Assembly: GCF_029784155.1 (NCBI RefSeq)
Contig: NC_073693.1
Span: 313,945,304-314,009,303, forward strand
Source of the DNA: Uranotaenia lowii
Lineage: Eukaryota; Arthropoda; Insecta; Diptera; Culicidae
Length of the DNA stretch: 64,000 nt
Direction: 5' to 3'
The notes under the pieces are model-generated. The model ran no database searches. It had not been told where the DNA came from and saw nothing but the letters and a program-made list of their open reading frames with translations. The translations under genes were made by a program, and so were the position numbers. Positions 21,273 to 32,907 of this stretch are shown piece by piece (the stretch's first letter is position 1; each line of letters starts with the position of its first letter).

Positions 21273-23779
21273 TCTATATATATATAAATGAATGTTTGTC
21301 TGTCTGTCTGTTCCCTATAGACTCAGAAACTACTGAACCGATCATCGTGAAACTTGGCATCTGAGGGTTTTTGGGGCCGAGGATGGTTTCTATAATAGTT
21401 AAATCCCCATCCGACTTAAGAGAGGTGGGGCTCCCATACAAAATTTTTAGTTTTTCGAAACAAATTAAAGTCATGACATCCATTTTCGCGAGATTGTTTT
21501 TCCTTTGGGCGGTTTGTTTTTCGTCTCCATGGTCGAGGCGTCGCGAGCCAACGTCGCGAGAGGATAGTAACCATGGCATAGCATACTGATCAGTGGGAAT
21601 ATTTTGGCGCGTATTTCTCAACCAAGCATATTTTCAATGCAAGGGATGGCGATATAAAGCCTTGATGTGATTTTTATCAACATGATTTCTAGCTGATTTG
21701 TACATCACATGTTCATGAATGACGCCTAGATGTGACCCAGATTGACATTTTGACGATCGAATAAAACATATACATTTTTTTTTGCCTAAATCTGAAATTG
21801 AAAAGACATGGCATTAATTTTTGAGATTTTTTCCTCTTTGAGGCCTTTGTTTTTCGTCTCTAAGGTTGAGCAAACGTCGTTGCAAGTGGATAGTAACCAA
21901 AGCATACTGTTCATTGATCGCTGGATAAACTCAACAATTAGGCGCCTGTTTTTCAACCAAGTACCTATATTTCTTATGCACGTGGGGGCGATATGCAACC
22001 TAGATGTGTTTATTCTTGCTTAATTGTACACAGCACGTGGAAATAAATGATGCCTAGATGTGACACGGATTGGTATTTTATCAATCGAATCAAAACCAAT
22101 TGAATGATTTGCAAAAATACTTCCATATTTAGTTTGTGTTAATGTAGGTAGCATTTGGTGTTTTAAAAATATAAATTTAGTTCTGATGCTAATGAAATAA
22201 TGGTATGACACTTTGCGGACAATTGAAAAAAAAAGAGAGTAAAGAATTTACATACAATTTTCCAACACATTTCGTCTACAAGGTTATGTTTGAATCACAT
22301 TGATACGGAAATAAGCATAAGATGTTTTCTACAGAGGTAGATCGGAAACATTTTGTTGAACATGTATAAATGTACTTAACTGAAGTTTTATGAAAACAAT
22401 CCGATCCGACACATGAACTGATCAAGATCTTTTTCTTAAAATTAGATAAGATAGGACTGACGTGTGCATAAGTGAAAGGTATCAGTGGAATAAACTGATT
22501 TTTATTGACCAAAAGTGAGGGAATTCATTTTCCGAATGAATTTTCATTCAAGGAACACTAGAGCATGTTCAAACGTTCAACTTTTCTCTGATTGCAAAAT
22601 ATTAAAAAAAAAAAAGGTTTTCTTCTAGAAATTCTTACTTCGGCACAAATACACAACTGATATACGGGACAAATGTTAGCTTAGAAATTTGTTTTTGCCA
22701 ACATTTTTGAATATTTGACTTTCAAAGCGAAAAAAAACTACACGGAGAATTTATTTAGTGATGCAACTGATATTTTTTTAAATATTTTTATTTTTTTTGG
22801 TTTCATAATATTATTTAAAAAAAGAAATTTGCACTGTATAAAATTGATAGTTTTCATACCATGATAAGTGCTTTGGGAAAACTTCAAGCTATAATAATGA
22901 ATCATGTCCACGAGTTTGGCATATGGCGAAATATTTTTAAACATAATTTTGGCGCAAAAAGGATAGACATTCAAACTGTTTCGAAGGGCGAGGATGGTGA
23001 AAAAAGCTGTTTGAAATTGGTTATTAAAAATTCTTTTCAACGTTTTTTTTTCCAAATTTCTATAGCTTATTTTTTCAACTCCAAAAAACACATCATCTGA
23101 ACCTAATCAGGAGCTGGAAGTGCTCATAATACCGAATATTAGGCATGTACTCAAAAAACTGTCCCGTTTCACGCTATTGTTCAGTTTTCAAAATTATATC
23201 TCCATAAAGTACAATATGCAATAAATTCCAATATGCGAATCTTTTTCTTTCAATTAGAAATTTACGTAAACACGAGCCGGGTAAATCAGCCTACCTTCTT
23301 CAAGCAGAGGGGAAAAAATTGGAAAAGATAGGGGAGCTCCCAGGTAAGATTTAGATAAAAAGCTTTTCAAAGAAGGGACCATATTTTAAAACAGGGTTTT
23401 TTTGCGTACGGATATTTGGCATAACTCAAAAATAGATGTGACAAATGTTTTTATGGAAGTTCGTAACTTCCCACTTTGGGAAAAAAAAGTGGAAGATCCA
23501 TAAATTTTGAAATTATTTAAATCATTATGAAGCTTTTGAACAGAGTACAAATTTCAGATCTTGAAAAACAAGTTTAGTGATCAAGTTTCAGTAAATAATA
23601 TACACCATCTTTGAATTGCAATTCGGAACTCCAGCTGCAGCTCTCATTTCAAAGTTGTTGGTTCTAAACCATGATGAGGTTTGCTTTAAAAAAATGCTTA
23701 CAAAAATTTAAATTTGAATAAATTTTTACAAATTACATTTATTTTTGGAAGTTGTAGCAAAGCACACCGGGTCAGCTAG
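21273..23779 (+). mobile_element. complete non-autonomous Helitron (copy 1)
   Basis: The element begins TCTATATATATATAAATG after an A (21272) and ends CACACCGGGTCAGCTAG before a T (23780), the TC...CTAG ends and A/T target typical of Helitrons. A TGTCTGTCTGTCTGTTCCC tract follows the start, as in many insect Helitron relatives. There is no Rep/helicase coding. The interior aligns with 60267-62813 over several blocks, for example 22850-23130 with 62180-62440. It also contains a tandem duplication (21470-21770 and 21800-22095). Length is 2507 bases. Confidence 0.88.
21470..22095 (+). repeat. ~330-bp tandem duplication inside Helitron copy 1
   Basis: Both halves contain, in order, cttt-ggc-tttgtttttcgtctc, a run resembling gatagtaacca-agcatactg, ttctcaaccaagtacat, gcgatat, and a run reading gcctagatgtgac. 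The halves are diverged, so the duplication is old. Copy 2 at 60440-60660 has one half only. Confidence 0.7.
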
Positions 23780-24522
23780 TTATAAAATATGCAAAAGTTA
23801 TGTTGAAAAAGCTACATACTCATCAAAAACTTATGGTTTCAGAAAATCATCTAAGATGCAACCGTGTATATTTGACTGTGAATAGCTTTATATTTTGATT
23901 ATCGCTATTCCAAATTTTCTTGGTATATCCAGGTTTGCCCATAAATCCATTAAAGAATTAGAGAAAAGTTAAATCTGACCAAGACAGCCAGATATTTTTG
24001 AAACTTTCCGGATTTTACCCAAGTTTGCCACTATTCGGTACATCTCTACTAAAGACAAAATTTAAGCCTGGACCATTTTATTTATCAAGAAATTATTGGG
24101 GATTGCCCCAAAATTCAGATAATACAAACGTGGATAGGTAAAAAATGCTGATTTTCAATAAAGTCTTTTCGGAAATGAAATGATGAAAAACCTATAAATA
24201 CTACATTTTTATCGGTAGGTACACGAAGTGATGATTATTTTCATGACCTTGCATTTTTATACGTTTAAAAAAGAATTGAAATTGAAATTGACAACATACA
24301 ACTTCACAGAGTTGTATTTTCAATTTATTTAAATTTCATTATATCCTCCTTATTATGCTCCTGTCACCATGCTTGTTTCGTATGCATCATGTCTTAAAAT
24401 TGCGAATATGTGTATACCAGTTGTAGATGACGTCCTAGTTGTTGTTGTTGTTGATGTTGCTGATGCTTCTCCAACTAACGTGGACGTTCGTAGGTGTGCC
24501 GGAGCATATTTCGAAATCTAAC
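23780..24522. other. AT-rich DNA with a GTT microsatellite, possible intron
   Basis: A run of five or so GTT units lies at about 24438-24470. If the minus-strand exons at 24523-25190 are real, this stretch would be the start of their next intron. CCGG scraps near 23930-24035 resemble the 57849 MITE family. Nothing else is recognised. Confidence 0.4.
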
Positions 24523-24737
24523 CAGATTCCATTACAAAAGCCGACAAACTCGACATGAGGTGGACTTTTCCTTCAACTGAACTAGTCAAAGCTGTCGGCA
24601 TTCGGACACGAAATATAACCGGACCCTCACACAATTTAAACTTATTTATGGCAGTCATCTCTTTTCCTTCAGCCGTCCGCAATAAATTAGCAGGAGGGAC
24701 GTGCAATTGTGTTTGAGAAATTTGGCTTCGCAATTTC
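24523..24737 (-). CDS. candidate internal exon B, unrecognised protein
   Basis: The segment is open on the minus strand and bounded by TTTAATTAG (acceptor, AG at 24739-24738) and G|GTTAGA (donor, GT at 24522-24521). It encodes about 71 residues starting KLRSQISQTQLHVPPANLLR and ending SSLSAFVMESG. Its acceptor phase matches exactly the donor phase of exon A (25064-25190): GG from one plus G from the other gives Gly. The composition is that of ordinary protein, unlike the Lys/Phe/Asn frames around it. I do not recognise the family. It may be host or transposon-encoded. Confidence 0.5.
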
Positions 24738-25063
24738 CTAATTAAATATGATATTTATTTTTAAAGGTGTCTGGAATTAGGTGTTTTGTTTAGAAATACG
24801 GTGAAAATGTACTATAGATTTTGAAATTAATTGTTTGATAATTTCTCACTGATTTTGCTATTCGGAGGATAGTCTTAAAAGATCAGTTTGAGCTCTGCAC
24901 ATATGACAAAAAACTCTTTCAGGCATTGCATTGAGTTGAATCTCAGAGGTATCTTAAAATGCATGAAAGAGTGTTCTCCTATCATCTCCTATCCGTGTCT
25001 TTTAAGTGAACATACGTATTCTGACGATACAGCTTCATAATTTCACGTTTAACTTTTTCTTAC
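24738..25063 (-). other. putative intron between exons A and B
   Basis: This 326-base AT-rich interval starts with GTAAGA (GT at 25063-25062) and ends with a T-rich tract and TTAG (24738), read on the minus strand. It is full of stops and has no other feature. Confidence 0.5.
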
Positions 25064-25190
25064 CCTTTTAGTTCTTCTTGGGTCAGTTCAGGTTCGGTCC
25101 GCCATTTCGATGATTTTTTGTGCTTTTTGCCAAGTAGGATGCCGTCACTTGAATCTTTATAAGTTTTACAGATTTCATACAAAGATGGAG
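25064..25190 (-). CDS. candidate exon A, unrecognised protein
   Basis: On the minus strand an acceptor ACCTAAAG (AG at 25192-25191), with CTAAC upstream as a possible branch site, opens a frame reading PSLYEICKTYKDSSDGILLG and then KKHKKSSKWRTEPELTQEEL. It closes at AAAGG|GTAAGA, a near-consensus donor. The exon is Lys-rich in the middle and acidic at its end. It joins exon B in phase. No upstream exon or start codon was confirmed. The domain is unknown to me. Confidence 0.5.
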
Positions 25191-26254
25191 CTTTAGGTAT
25201 TTTAGTTAGGATTAAGAATATAGAAATATGGATATTATATGGGTTATCAAACAATTGAATTTGAATAAAAAAACCGGTAAAGTCACCCTAGTCGGAAAAA
25301 TTTGCCCCGGTGTGCCGCACCAAACGAGGTATGAAAATGGCGTACTAATTGTAATTCAGTGCGCATATTTTGTGCTCGGCTAATGGCAAAATGACTGGAT
25401 AATAAACTATTGTTTTAATTTCCCCCGTTTCTTCTTTGCTCGTCTGCATCGTTTGGTGTGAGCGCTCTCAGCTCAGGGAATGCATTAATGAGGAGGACAC
25501 CCACCCACACAGTCCCGTCTTTTTTTTGAGCACGTGAGAAGTGCATTCCTCCGGGCTGATTCTGGGCGTTCCATTTGGAAAAATAACCGTTTAGTATTAT
25601 CGGTGAAATGATGATTTATGCGGTACAAAATGAATATAAAACAATTGCGAAACGATTAAAAAATTGCTCGAACGATGAAATGAATATCCGGCAATGAATA
25701 TTAGTACTTTTAATTTTTTCTCGCTGAACTGTACTGTTAAAGCACTAAATGTTTTTGAAGTTATTCAAGTTTGGTGCGTTCGATTTTTCGAAATATCACT
25801 TAAGTATGCTGCAACAACAGAATAATTAATATGTTAGAATCATACGTTTGAAAAAAAAAAGACAAAACATTTCTAAAATAGAATCTATGTCACTGAAAGT
25901 ATGTCGTTACATATTGAAAATATGTCGTTACCACCAAAGATCTATGATCGTACTTTTTAATTTTTTTTTATTGTAAATTAGAATGATTAATTGTAACCAG
26001 TGGTTTTATATATTCATTATTGGTGTCTTAAAGTATTGCATGTTTAAAAAAGACCGTTTAAACAATTTTGATTTACATTTCTTGTAGTCAGGGCATTAAA
26101 AATAATTAAAAAAGTTGAAAGGGTTGCATACATGACACGACCGGAAGTTTTAGTAGAATAATGACACACGATAGGATTTAAACTTTTCCATCACGAATAA
26201 TGATTGTCGTCCACTCGGTTTTTTTTCCTCAGTTTGAACTTGTCCAATTGCCGC
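25191..26254. other. AT-rich DNA with a GC-richer island at ~25300-25580
   Basis: The island contains a CACGTG E-box (25532-25537) and, on the minus strand, a 42-codon frame beginning MHFSRAQKKDG. It could hold an upstream exon or promoter of the minus-strand candidate gene, but nothing proves it. The rest (25600-26250) is AT-rich and featureless. Confidence 0.3.
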
Positions 26255-26420
26255 CGACCGTGGCTTAGAGAATAGCGTTTTGGTCTTCTAAGCCAGAGGT
26301 TATGAGATCGATTCTCGGCCACGGCATACATAGTACTCTTTCTGTGGTGGTGGTGTTAGCATTAGTAAGATGCTAGCCATTATATCCTTGAAAGATGTAC
26401 GCTTTATTGTTAAGTAGAAT
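26255..26420 (+). mobile_element. tRNA-derived SINE, degenerate
   Basis: A tRNA-like head reads CCGTGGCTTAGAGAATAGCG (A-box-like TGGCTTAGAGA) followed by GAGATCGATTCTCGG (B-box-like). An anticodon-like hairpin TTGGT-CTTCTAA-GCCAG would carry UCU (Arg). The acceptor halves CCGTGGC and GCCACGG pair. The T arm is off register, so it is not a functional tRNA. tRNA-Arg-derived SINEs such as Twin are known from Culex; relation to them is a guess. The 3' end and duplication are unclear. Confidence 0.55.
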
Positions 26421-27039
26421 TTAGAGAAACATTTCAAAAAAATTTCAAAAGAATTTCAAAAAAACATTAAGTTTCACTGAGATCCTATATGTGTGTGTTC
26501 GTTTTTTTTTGTTATAAACTACGGTTCACCTACGGCAACCCCCTGGTCAATGGCATAAAGGTTACACTCCGTGATTGGTACGAAAAAATCAACATTGCAC
26601 AATGAACCGAATGCAAGATTGTTGGGATCTAGCAACATAATCTCACTGTGCAATTTTGAGTATCACGATCTTTAATTTGAACCAATAACGACGCCGGCCA
26701 AGTCCGTGTATTCGATAGTGGAAAGGAAGTGCAGCACATGTGATGATTTGTTTTGCGGAGACCGACTGTACGCCATCCCTCCACAAATCTCATGCTGAAT
26801 TTGGGGGTGAATCCTGAGCTCCTGAGCTCCTGAAAGTTTCCTAATGAAACTCCTACTATGTCATGATGCAATGCAAAAGTTCGCGAAAAAATTGGCTAAT
26901 CACAGTTTTGAAATTTTTTGGACTATTTATATTTGGTATATTTTTAAATCCTTTCAACTGATGTGGGGTCGTCTAGAATTTTTTTCATTGGTTTCTAATA
27001 AAATCAAATGTTGTGATGAACTATAAGCAAAATTGTTAT
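26421..27039. other. mixed DNA, one minus-strand open frame, unassigned
   Basis: The minus frame 26871-26629 (80 codons, containing GFTPKFSMRFVEGWRTVGLR) lies in a slightly GC-richer block and reads like degraded protein. I cannot place it. A duplicated gagctcct occurs at 26817-26832. Confidence 0.25.
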
Positions 27040-28660
27040 GTTTTTGATAACTATCAGTATCATGCTTGAAGGAATTTTCAATTTACTGTACTTTTCAAAA
27101 TTCACAACTGGTGGAACAAGAAAAATGGTTCTATGATTATTTCTGATCCCTCTCTTCTTCCAATGGGGATACGGGAAGGAAAGAAGGGGGCTTTCATACC
27201 ATTTTTACTACATCACTTGAAAACTATTCGAGCAACTAAAATTTGGCTTGAAAAAAGGGGTATTTGGCTACAATAATTAGTTCTATAAATATTTGATACC
27301 CCTTCCTTCTTCCAGTGAGGAGATAGAAAGTGGGGAGGGGGCTCTTTTACAATTTTCAGCATTACTGGAAAACTTAACTAATGAAGCAAATGGAATCAAG
27401 TTTTGGAATCAGCTCTTCCAGTGGAAAAAAATGTAAAGATAGGGGGGGCTGGTGCTCCCATACAATTTTTTACATCACTAGGGAACTTACCCAGCAAATG
27501 GAACATAATTGGGCTTGGGAGGATATTTGAGCAAAAGGATTGTTACTATTGTGGGGTAGGAGAATATTTATCTTGGTCTTTTACTAATCGAGACGATTAG
27601 TTCCAACTGGCAACTCAGTTTGCCAGCTTCCGAATATCTCCGGACTTAGATATCTAGGTTTCCGCTAATCTCCTTCGCTCTCTCGTCTGCCCGTCATCGT
27701 TCCGCTACATCGTGTCCGGTTTTCCGCTCGGGCTCGTCCGTCGTCGCTCGTCAGACAAGAGCCAGCAGTGGACCAAGCCAGTCAGATTCGCGCATAACGC
27801 TGTGATCGGAAGTTAGCCGCACAACTATGAATATTTAGTACAACTGTCACATTCCAGTTGGGTAATAGGAAGGAGAGAGGGGGTTCATTTTTTCGCATTA
27901 CTCGAGAACTGATCAAGCAAATGGAAACAACTTTGGCATTGGAGGGCATTTTGCAACGTTAAATGGTTATTTGCTTATTTGAGACTCCTTTCTCTTTCAA
28001 TGGGGAAGTTAGGGAAGACGGGAGCTCCTATACGATCGTTTTTCATAAACCAAGAATTTATCTAACAAATGGAACCAAACATGACATGGAAAAAATCATA
28101 CAATCGAGCAAATGGAACATATTTTGACATGAGAGTGTGTTTGAATACACGGACTGTTTGAACATTACCACATCCTTCCAGTTAGGAAATCGGTAGAAAG
28201 AAGGGCTCCGTTAGAAATTTTATAGCATGACTCAACAACTTATGAAGTAAAAGAATCCAATTTTGGCATGAGAGGGTATTTGAGCCCAGGAAATGTTTCT
28301 CCTGTAGTATAAGAGCCCTCCCTTTATTCAGTGGAACGATAAAAAGTGGGAAGGGGGTCATTCATACAATTTTTTTTTTAAATATTTCGATAACTAATCG
28401 AGAAAATGGAACCAAATTTTCATGGGAACATATTTGTGAACAGACAATGTTTCTTTAATGGTTTGAGACAGGATGACCCATTTATTGAATAACTCGGAAA
28501 TTATAGAGAAAGGAACCATATATATCATGGGATCGTATTTGTATACGAGAAGTGTTTTTCATATGTTATGAGACCCCTCTCTCCTTCCATTAGGGATATA
28601 AGAATGGGGAGGGGGCTAATCTCACTATTTTTATAATATTTTGAGAACGAATAGGTTAAA
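27040..28660 (+). repeat. degenerate minisatellite, ~9 units of ~140-155 bp
   Basis: Units recur with the order aactaatcaagcaaatggaa, then a block like ccaattttggcatgagaggg, a spacer, gagacccctctctccttcca, gtggggagggggctc and catacaattttt. Recognisable unit starts lie near 27105, 27223, 27367, 27480, 27910, 28060, 28240, 28390, 28500 and 28645. A foreign block (27592-27840) interrupts the array. The ggctcccatacaaaattttt part also occurs in Helitron copy 1 (21428-21452), linking array and Helitron family. Confidence 0.75.
27592..27840. other. GC-rich insert within the minisatellite
   Basis: A sharply different block (ccgtcatcgttccgctacat, tccgtcgtcgctcgtcagac, gagccagcagtggaccaag) breaks the AT-rich array. 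Its TCG-rich style resembles LINE 5' untranslated regions or promoter DNA. No terminal repeats or frames identify it. Confidence 0.35.
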
Positions 28661-29883
28661 TTAATAAGTGTCTCGTGACGTTATTTTGTTAAGAAAAATG
28701 CACTTCAAGCACTTCAGCGACAATCACTATCAATACCACACTTTGTATGTCTTTTCCTAGTGAATTCACAAATAGAAACATGTTTTTCGGAGAAATTTCC
28801 AACAAAAAAGAACGCTAGAGAAAACTTTCAAAGCCATTTCAGAGGTCTTGAAAATTTTCCTGCTGTCGTCCACTCAGTTTTTTTTCTTGGGATTTTCTTC
28901 CTATGGGATGATTTATCCCTCATCTGCACGTATTTTGGGTTTGGTTTTATTTTTATTTTTCTTTAATTTTAATTTTAGGTATTTTATTAAATTTATTTTT
29001 TTTAATTTGATTTCGTTCATATCTCAGCAAATATTTTTGTAGGTATATTTCTCAAAAATTTCGTTATACGTTTCATATACATTATAGAATGATCGTATGA
29101 AACTCTTAAAAACAGCATTTAACAACCAAAGTGGAGGCAATATACAAACATATTTTCAACTTCTGGATAAAGCGATAAAAGTATACGATTTAGACGATAT
29201 TCGACACCATATTCATACATACTGAAATAATGCAAGAGAGCACCAGTTTTTTCTCTCAACGCATGCGAACCGTTGCCAGCTACAATATTTGCTGCCTCTG
29301 CCATTGGGCAATTCTTGCAAATACACTATCTGATTTTTAGAAATCTGGTTGCACTGCTGGTCGCAGAGAAAACAACAAAGCTGCTCTCTCACTTGACCCA
29401 CGCGGGAGAAAAGAAAAAAAAAGAAATCGTCTTCAAAATCAGCTAACAAGGTAAACTTTTTATCATATCCGATTTAAACCATTTGATCCGACTTCGAGTT
29501 GGGGGATCTTATTAAAGGCAAAAAGGTTCAATTAATCATTGAAAGCTTATGCTGATAAATTTTATGGTTTAAAAATTTGAATTGCTATTTAAATGATCAA
29601 TTAGAATCGTATAAGATATGAAAATAAGCAATTCCAAGTTTGATTTAAACGTTGGAAACACAAAAATAATACTAAATTAAGCATGTTTATGATTAAAATT
29701 AAGCTAGTTGAAAATTCTTCGCAAATTTTTTGTCTTTTCAAAGATAATTTCCAAACCCTTGATGATCGATTGAAAAAAGTTTTGAATAAGATAAAATTGC
29801 AGTAAAACGCATTTATATTTTTAAGTACAGGGTTTAAAGCATAATTACAAGTTTTTAATCATTTGTCGCCATGAATTAACATA
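28661..29883. other. AT-rich DNA with a broken minus-strand frame pair
   Basis: Minus-strand frames 29449-29213 and 29304-29119 overlap in different phases and together read like one degraded protein, including MAEAANIVAGNGSHALREKT and LLHYFSMYEYGVEYRLNRIL. The second frame is better composed. I do not recognise it. A tgtcgtccactcagtttttt motif at 28865 recurs near 26210. Otherwise nothing is seen. Confidence 0.3.
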
Positions 29884-31173
29884 AAGGGTGATACGGTCAA
29901 AATTTGGTCAATATCAACTAGACGTGTATTTATTTCAATTTTGCATTTAAAAAACCTGAACACCCCTGATTTTGAAGGTGTGTGTGTGTAGAATGTTGCT
30001 CCTATTTTGATTTCGGAATTCACTCTTCAGTTGTCAAAATGCCGTCCAAGGAAGAAGAGCAGCGTATCAAAATTTCGCGCATCGCGAACAAGCGAGCTAC
30101 TCGCACGCAAAGCTGGCAAAATCGCTAAAAGTTGCCAAACAAACCGTTACAAATGTAGTTGAAGTGCTTGGGGAACGTTTGTCGACAGCCAGGTAGTCTG
30201 GATCGGGGGGAAATCGAAAACCGGAAGCCGCTGAGACGACAAAGAGAGTTGCCGGTAGTTTCAAGCGAAACCCTAACCTCTCTCTCCGAAATGCCGTAAA
30301 TAAGCTGGGTGTATCGTCTACAACCGTGCAACGAGCCAAAAAACAAGCTGGACTATCGAAATACAAGAAGGCAGTGACTCCAAATCGCGATGATAAACAA
30401 AATACGACGGCCAAAGTGCGATCCCGCAGGCTGTACACGACGATGCTGACGAAGTTTGACTGCTTGGTAATGGACGACGAAACCTACGTCAAAGCCGACT
30501 ACAAGCAGCTTCCGGGACAGGAGTTTTATACGGCAAAAGGAAGGGGAAAGGTAGCAGATATTTTCAAGCACATGAAACTGTCAAAGTTCGCGAAGAAATA
30601 TCTGATTTGGCAAGCCATCTGTACCTGTGGCTTGAAAAGCAGCATTTTCATAGCTTCCGGGACTGTCAACCAAGAAATTTACGTGAAAGAGTGTTTGAAT
30701 AAACGTCTGCTGCCTTTCCTGAAGAAACACGGTTGTTCCGTACTGTTTTGGCCGGATTTGGCATCTTGCCATCACGGTGACCATGGAGTGGTACGCCGCC
30801 AACAACGTGCAGGTGGTTCCCAAGGACAAGAACCCTCCCAACACGTCAGAGCTCCGCCCAATTGAGAAATACTGGGCTATTGTCAAGCGGAACCTAAAGA
30901 AGACCAAAAAACTGCTAAGGACGAGCAGCATTTCATGGCAAACTGGCTTTCTGTGGCGAAGAAGGTGGACAAGGTGGCTGTACAAAATCTGATGGCAGGA
31001 ATTAAGCGTAAGGCCCGGAAATTTGGATTTGGAAAAGCGGAAGCCTAACTGAATATTTTTCCAGAATTTTATACTAATTAAACTTGAAAAAGAAATTTAA
31101 TTTGATTTTTTAAATAAACGATTTTACCGATTTACAGGCGTTTTCTCTTGACCAAATTTTGACCGGGGGGTGA
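29884..31173 (+). mobile_element. DD37E mariner-type (ITmD37E-like) transposon, second copy
   Basis: The element sits between TA dinucleotides (29882-29883 and 31174-31175). The left inverted repeat contains ACGGTCAAAATTTGGTCAA (29893-29911) and the right TTGACCAAATTTTGACCGG (31148-31166). It is about 1.29 kb long with a largely intact but frameshifted transposase. The outermost bases do not mirror each other (see findings). It differs in TIR sequence from the 6040 element and so belongs to a different subfamily. Confidence 0.9.
30039..31048 (+). pseudogene. DD37E transposase pseudogene
   Basis: The reading starts at ATG 30039 (MPSKEEEQRIKISRIANKRA), shifts frame near 30090, and passes helix-turn-helix sequence (LAKSLKVAKQTVTNVVEVLG) and a stop near 30195. 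It is then open from about 30210 to 30770 with LVMDDETYVKADY (first Asp) and VLFWPDLASCHH (second Asp, codon 30755-30757). A net shift near 30770 moves the frame to NPPNTSELRPIEKYWAIVKR (Glu codon 30864-30866). A further shift near 30905 leads to LMAGIKRKARKFGFGKAEA and TAA at 31046-31048. The family spacing would be DD37E. It is inactive as it stands but only a few lesions from open. Confidence 0.9.
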
Positions 31174-32743
31174 TATCAATATAATTCGGAGTTTTAAATG
31201 ATTTCTGGATCGCCAGTTGGAAGCTCTGCTAAGTTTATATTTTTCATAAAGATTAAGTTTTAAAAATTTTGTATCTGAACTGGTCAGGATGCTTTCTTAT
31301 TTTCTTCCGGAAAACTATTATTTAAGTATCGAAAATGCATTTGAAAATCAAAAACAATGAATCAACTTTTTAATGAAATGCATAATCAAATTTGTACCGA
31401 GTTTTCAGAAGAGTATCTAATTTATTTTTTCTTATGATGATTAGAACTGAAAATCAAGTATCCCAATCGGGATACATAATCCAAAAAATTAGAACAGAAA
31501 TACAATTTTTATCTTGAAAATATGGAACCAAAACATCCAGAACAAATAAAAATATCTGATATTCCAAACAGAAGTTCTATCAACAATTGATTTTTTTTTT
31601 TAAACGTAGCAGTATTCTGAACATGGGATTGGTTTTCGAGGTTTTGGCATCAGTTCTCAATTAAAAATTACTACACTTAAATTACCTTACTCAATCATTA
31701 ATTCAGAATTTAATATTTGAGCGTAGATTAGAATACTTGCTTTTTCTGGACTTTCATGGGCAGAGGGGAGGGAGGGGGAGATTAAACCTTCCCCCCATTC
31801 CTACGGCCATGGTTTAATGAATTTCTGATTAAGTGATCCCTGTATTCCGTATTTTGAGAATCTAAAGATGCGAAAATGTGTCAAATTACGTTAACTTCCC
31901 AACCCAGTTTTTTGAATATTTCCACTGTTACTGATGCATTGGAACATTGATTGAAAAGTATGATTATACACCACTTTTTCACATGTTTTGTAGTCATGAT
32001 CTTCCAAAAAATTAAAAAGATACCGCAACATATAAAGGTTCTAACTTTAACTTTCCTTAGGAATAATTGAAATTTGTTTAAAGCATTTGAGAGCAGGTCA
32101 ATAGTCTATTTTCCGAAAGAAGTTTATCTCAAACTTTGAATAACATAAATCTGAAGTGGAATATTGTCTGAAAATCATATTTGTGATTCATCACAAGGCT
32201 TCTTAAACTATTAATTTTTAACAAATCGGTTGGAAAATAAGAAAAATATAGTAATTTTATGTGAGGAGTTTATAACACTAATGGTCTGAATAGGGCGTTT
32301 TTTGTTTGGACTTTCAGGAACCGCCCATGAGAAAAGTAATTGATTCAAAGTGTATGAACTCATTGAGTATCTCTGAAATTTATTTTTGTATTGGATGAAC
32401 CCGAATAACGTTACAGCTGCTCATGGAAGGCATAATAAAAGAAAAGATAAAGGAGAGACGGCATTTTAAAAATCCCATATCATATTGAGCGTGTGTGCCT
32501 TAGGGATCATTACTTAATCTGGTCCTGTGAAACATCACGTACGATGTGTTCCTACTAATGAGCCTCCCATCGGGAGCTAGACTCGTAGGATGTGCGAATG
32601 ATGTAGGCTTCTCTACAGCGGAGGTACAGCTACTTGGTACAGTAGCTCTCCAGACGTCTAGCTCACCACAAAACCAACCCAGACAACCAGAAGTCGTATA
32701 TTACTTTACAGATTATATCGTATGAATGTTATTTAAACTCATT
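31174..32743. other. AT-rich DNA with a possible hAT-like terminus
   Basis: At 31750-31812 gaggggagggagggggagat, ttaaaccttcccccc and tacggccatgg echo, in reverse orientation, the G/C-run terminus of the hAT elements at 2273 and 12698. It may be a lone diverged end. 32500-32690 is GC-richer without an identified feature. The remainder is featureless. Confidence 0.35.
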
Positions 32744-32907
32744 TTCGTATATCTGCACCTACAATGTGCGGCCCATGCATATTCTTTATCGAATTTAAAT
32801 GCATTGCATGTTTTTATTACGACAATTCGTATATATGCACCTACAATGTGCGTCCCATGCATATTCTTTATCGTATTTAAATACATTGCATGATTTTATT
32901 ACGACAA
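32744..32907. repeat. 82-bp tandem repeat, two copies
   Basis: The units 32744-32825 and 32826-32907 differ at only a few positions. Both contain gcacctacaatgtgcg, cccatgcatattctttatcg and ttttattacgacaa. Confidence 0.9.

Noticed and set aside
21274..21621. 115-codon minus-strand frame within Helitron copy 1
   Set aside because: It spans the Helitron 5' terminus and TGTCTG repeats and has no domain; it is a composition by-product.
22738..23100. Opposed open frames inside Helitron copy 1
   Set aside because: The aligned region of copy 2 is full of stops in both frames, so neither is conserved.
24438..24470. GTT repeat as a coding poly-Gln or poly-Asn tract
   Set aside because: It falls after the exon B donor site and the surrounding frame is not otherwise supported; treated as a microsatellite in a putative intron.
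26262..26330. Functional tRNA-Arg(UCU) gene
   Set aside because: A UCU-like loop can be drawn, but the T arm is off register with the acceptor stem, so a degenerate SINE is more likely.
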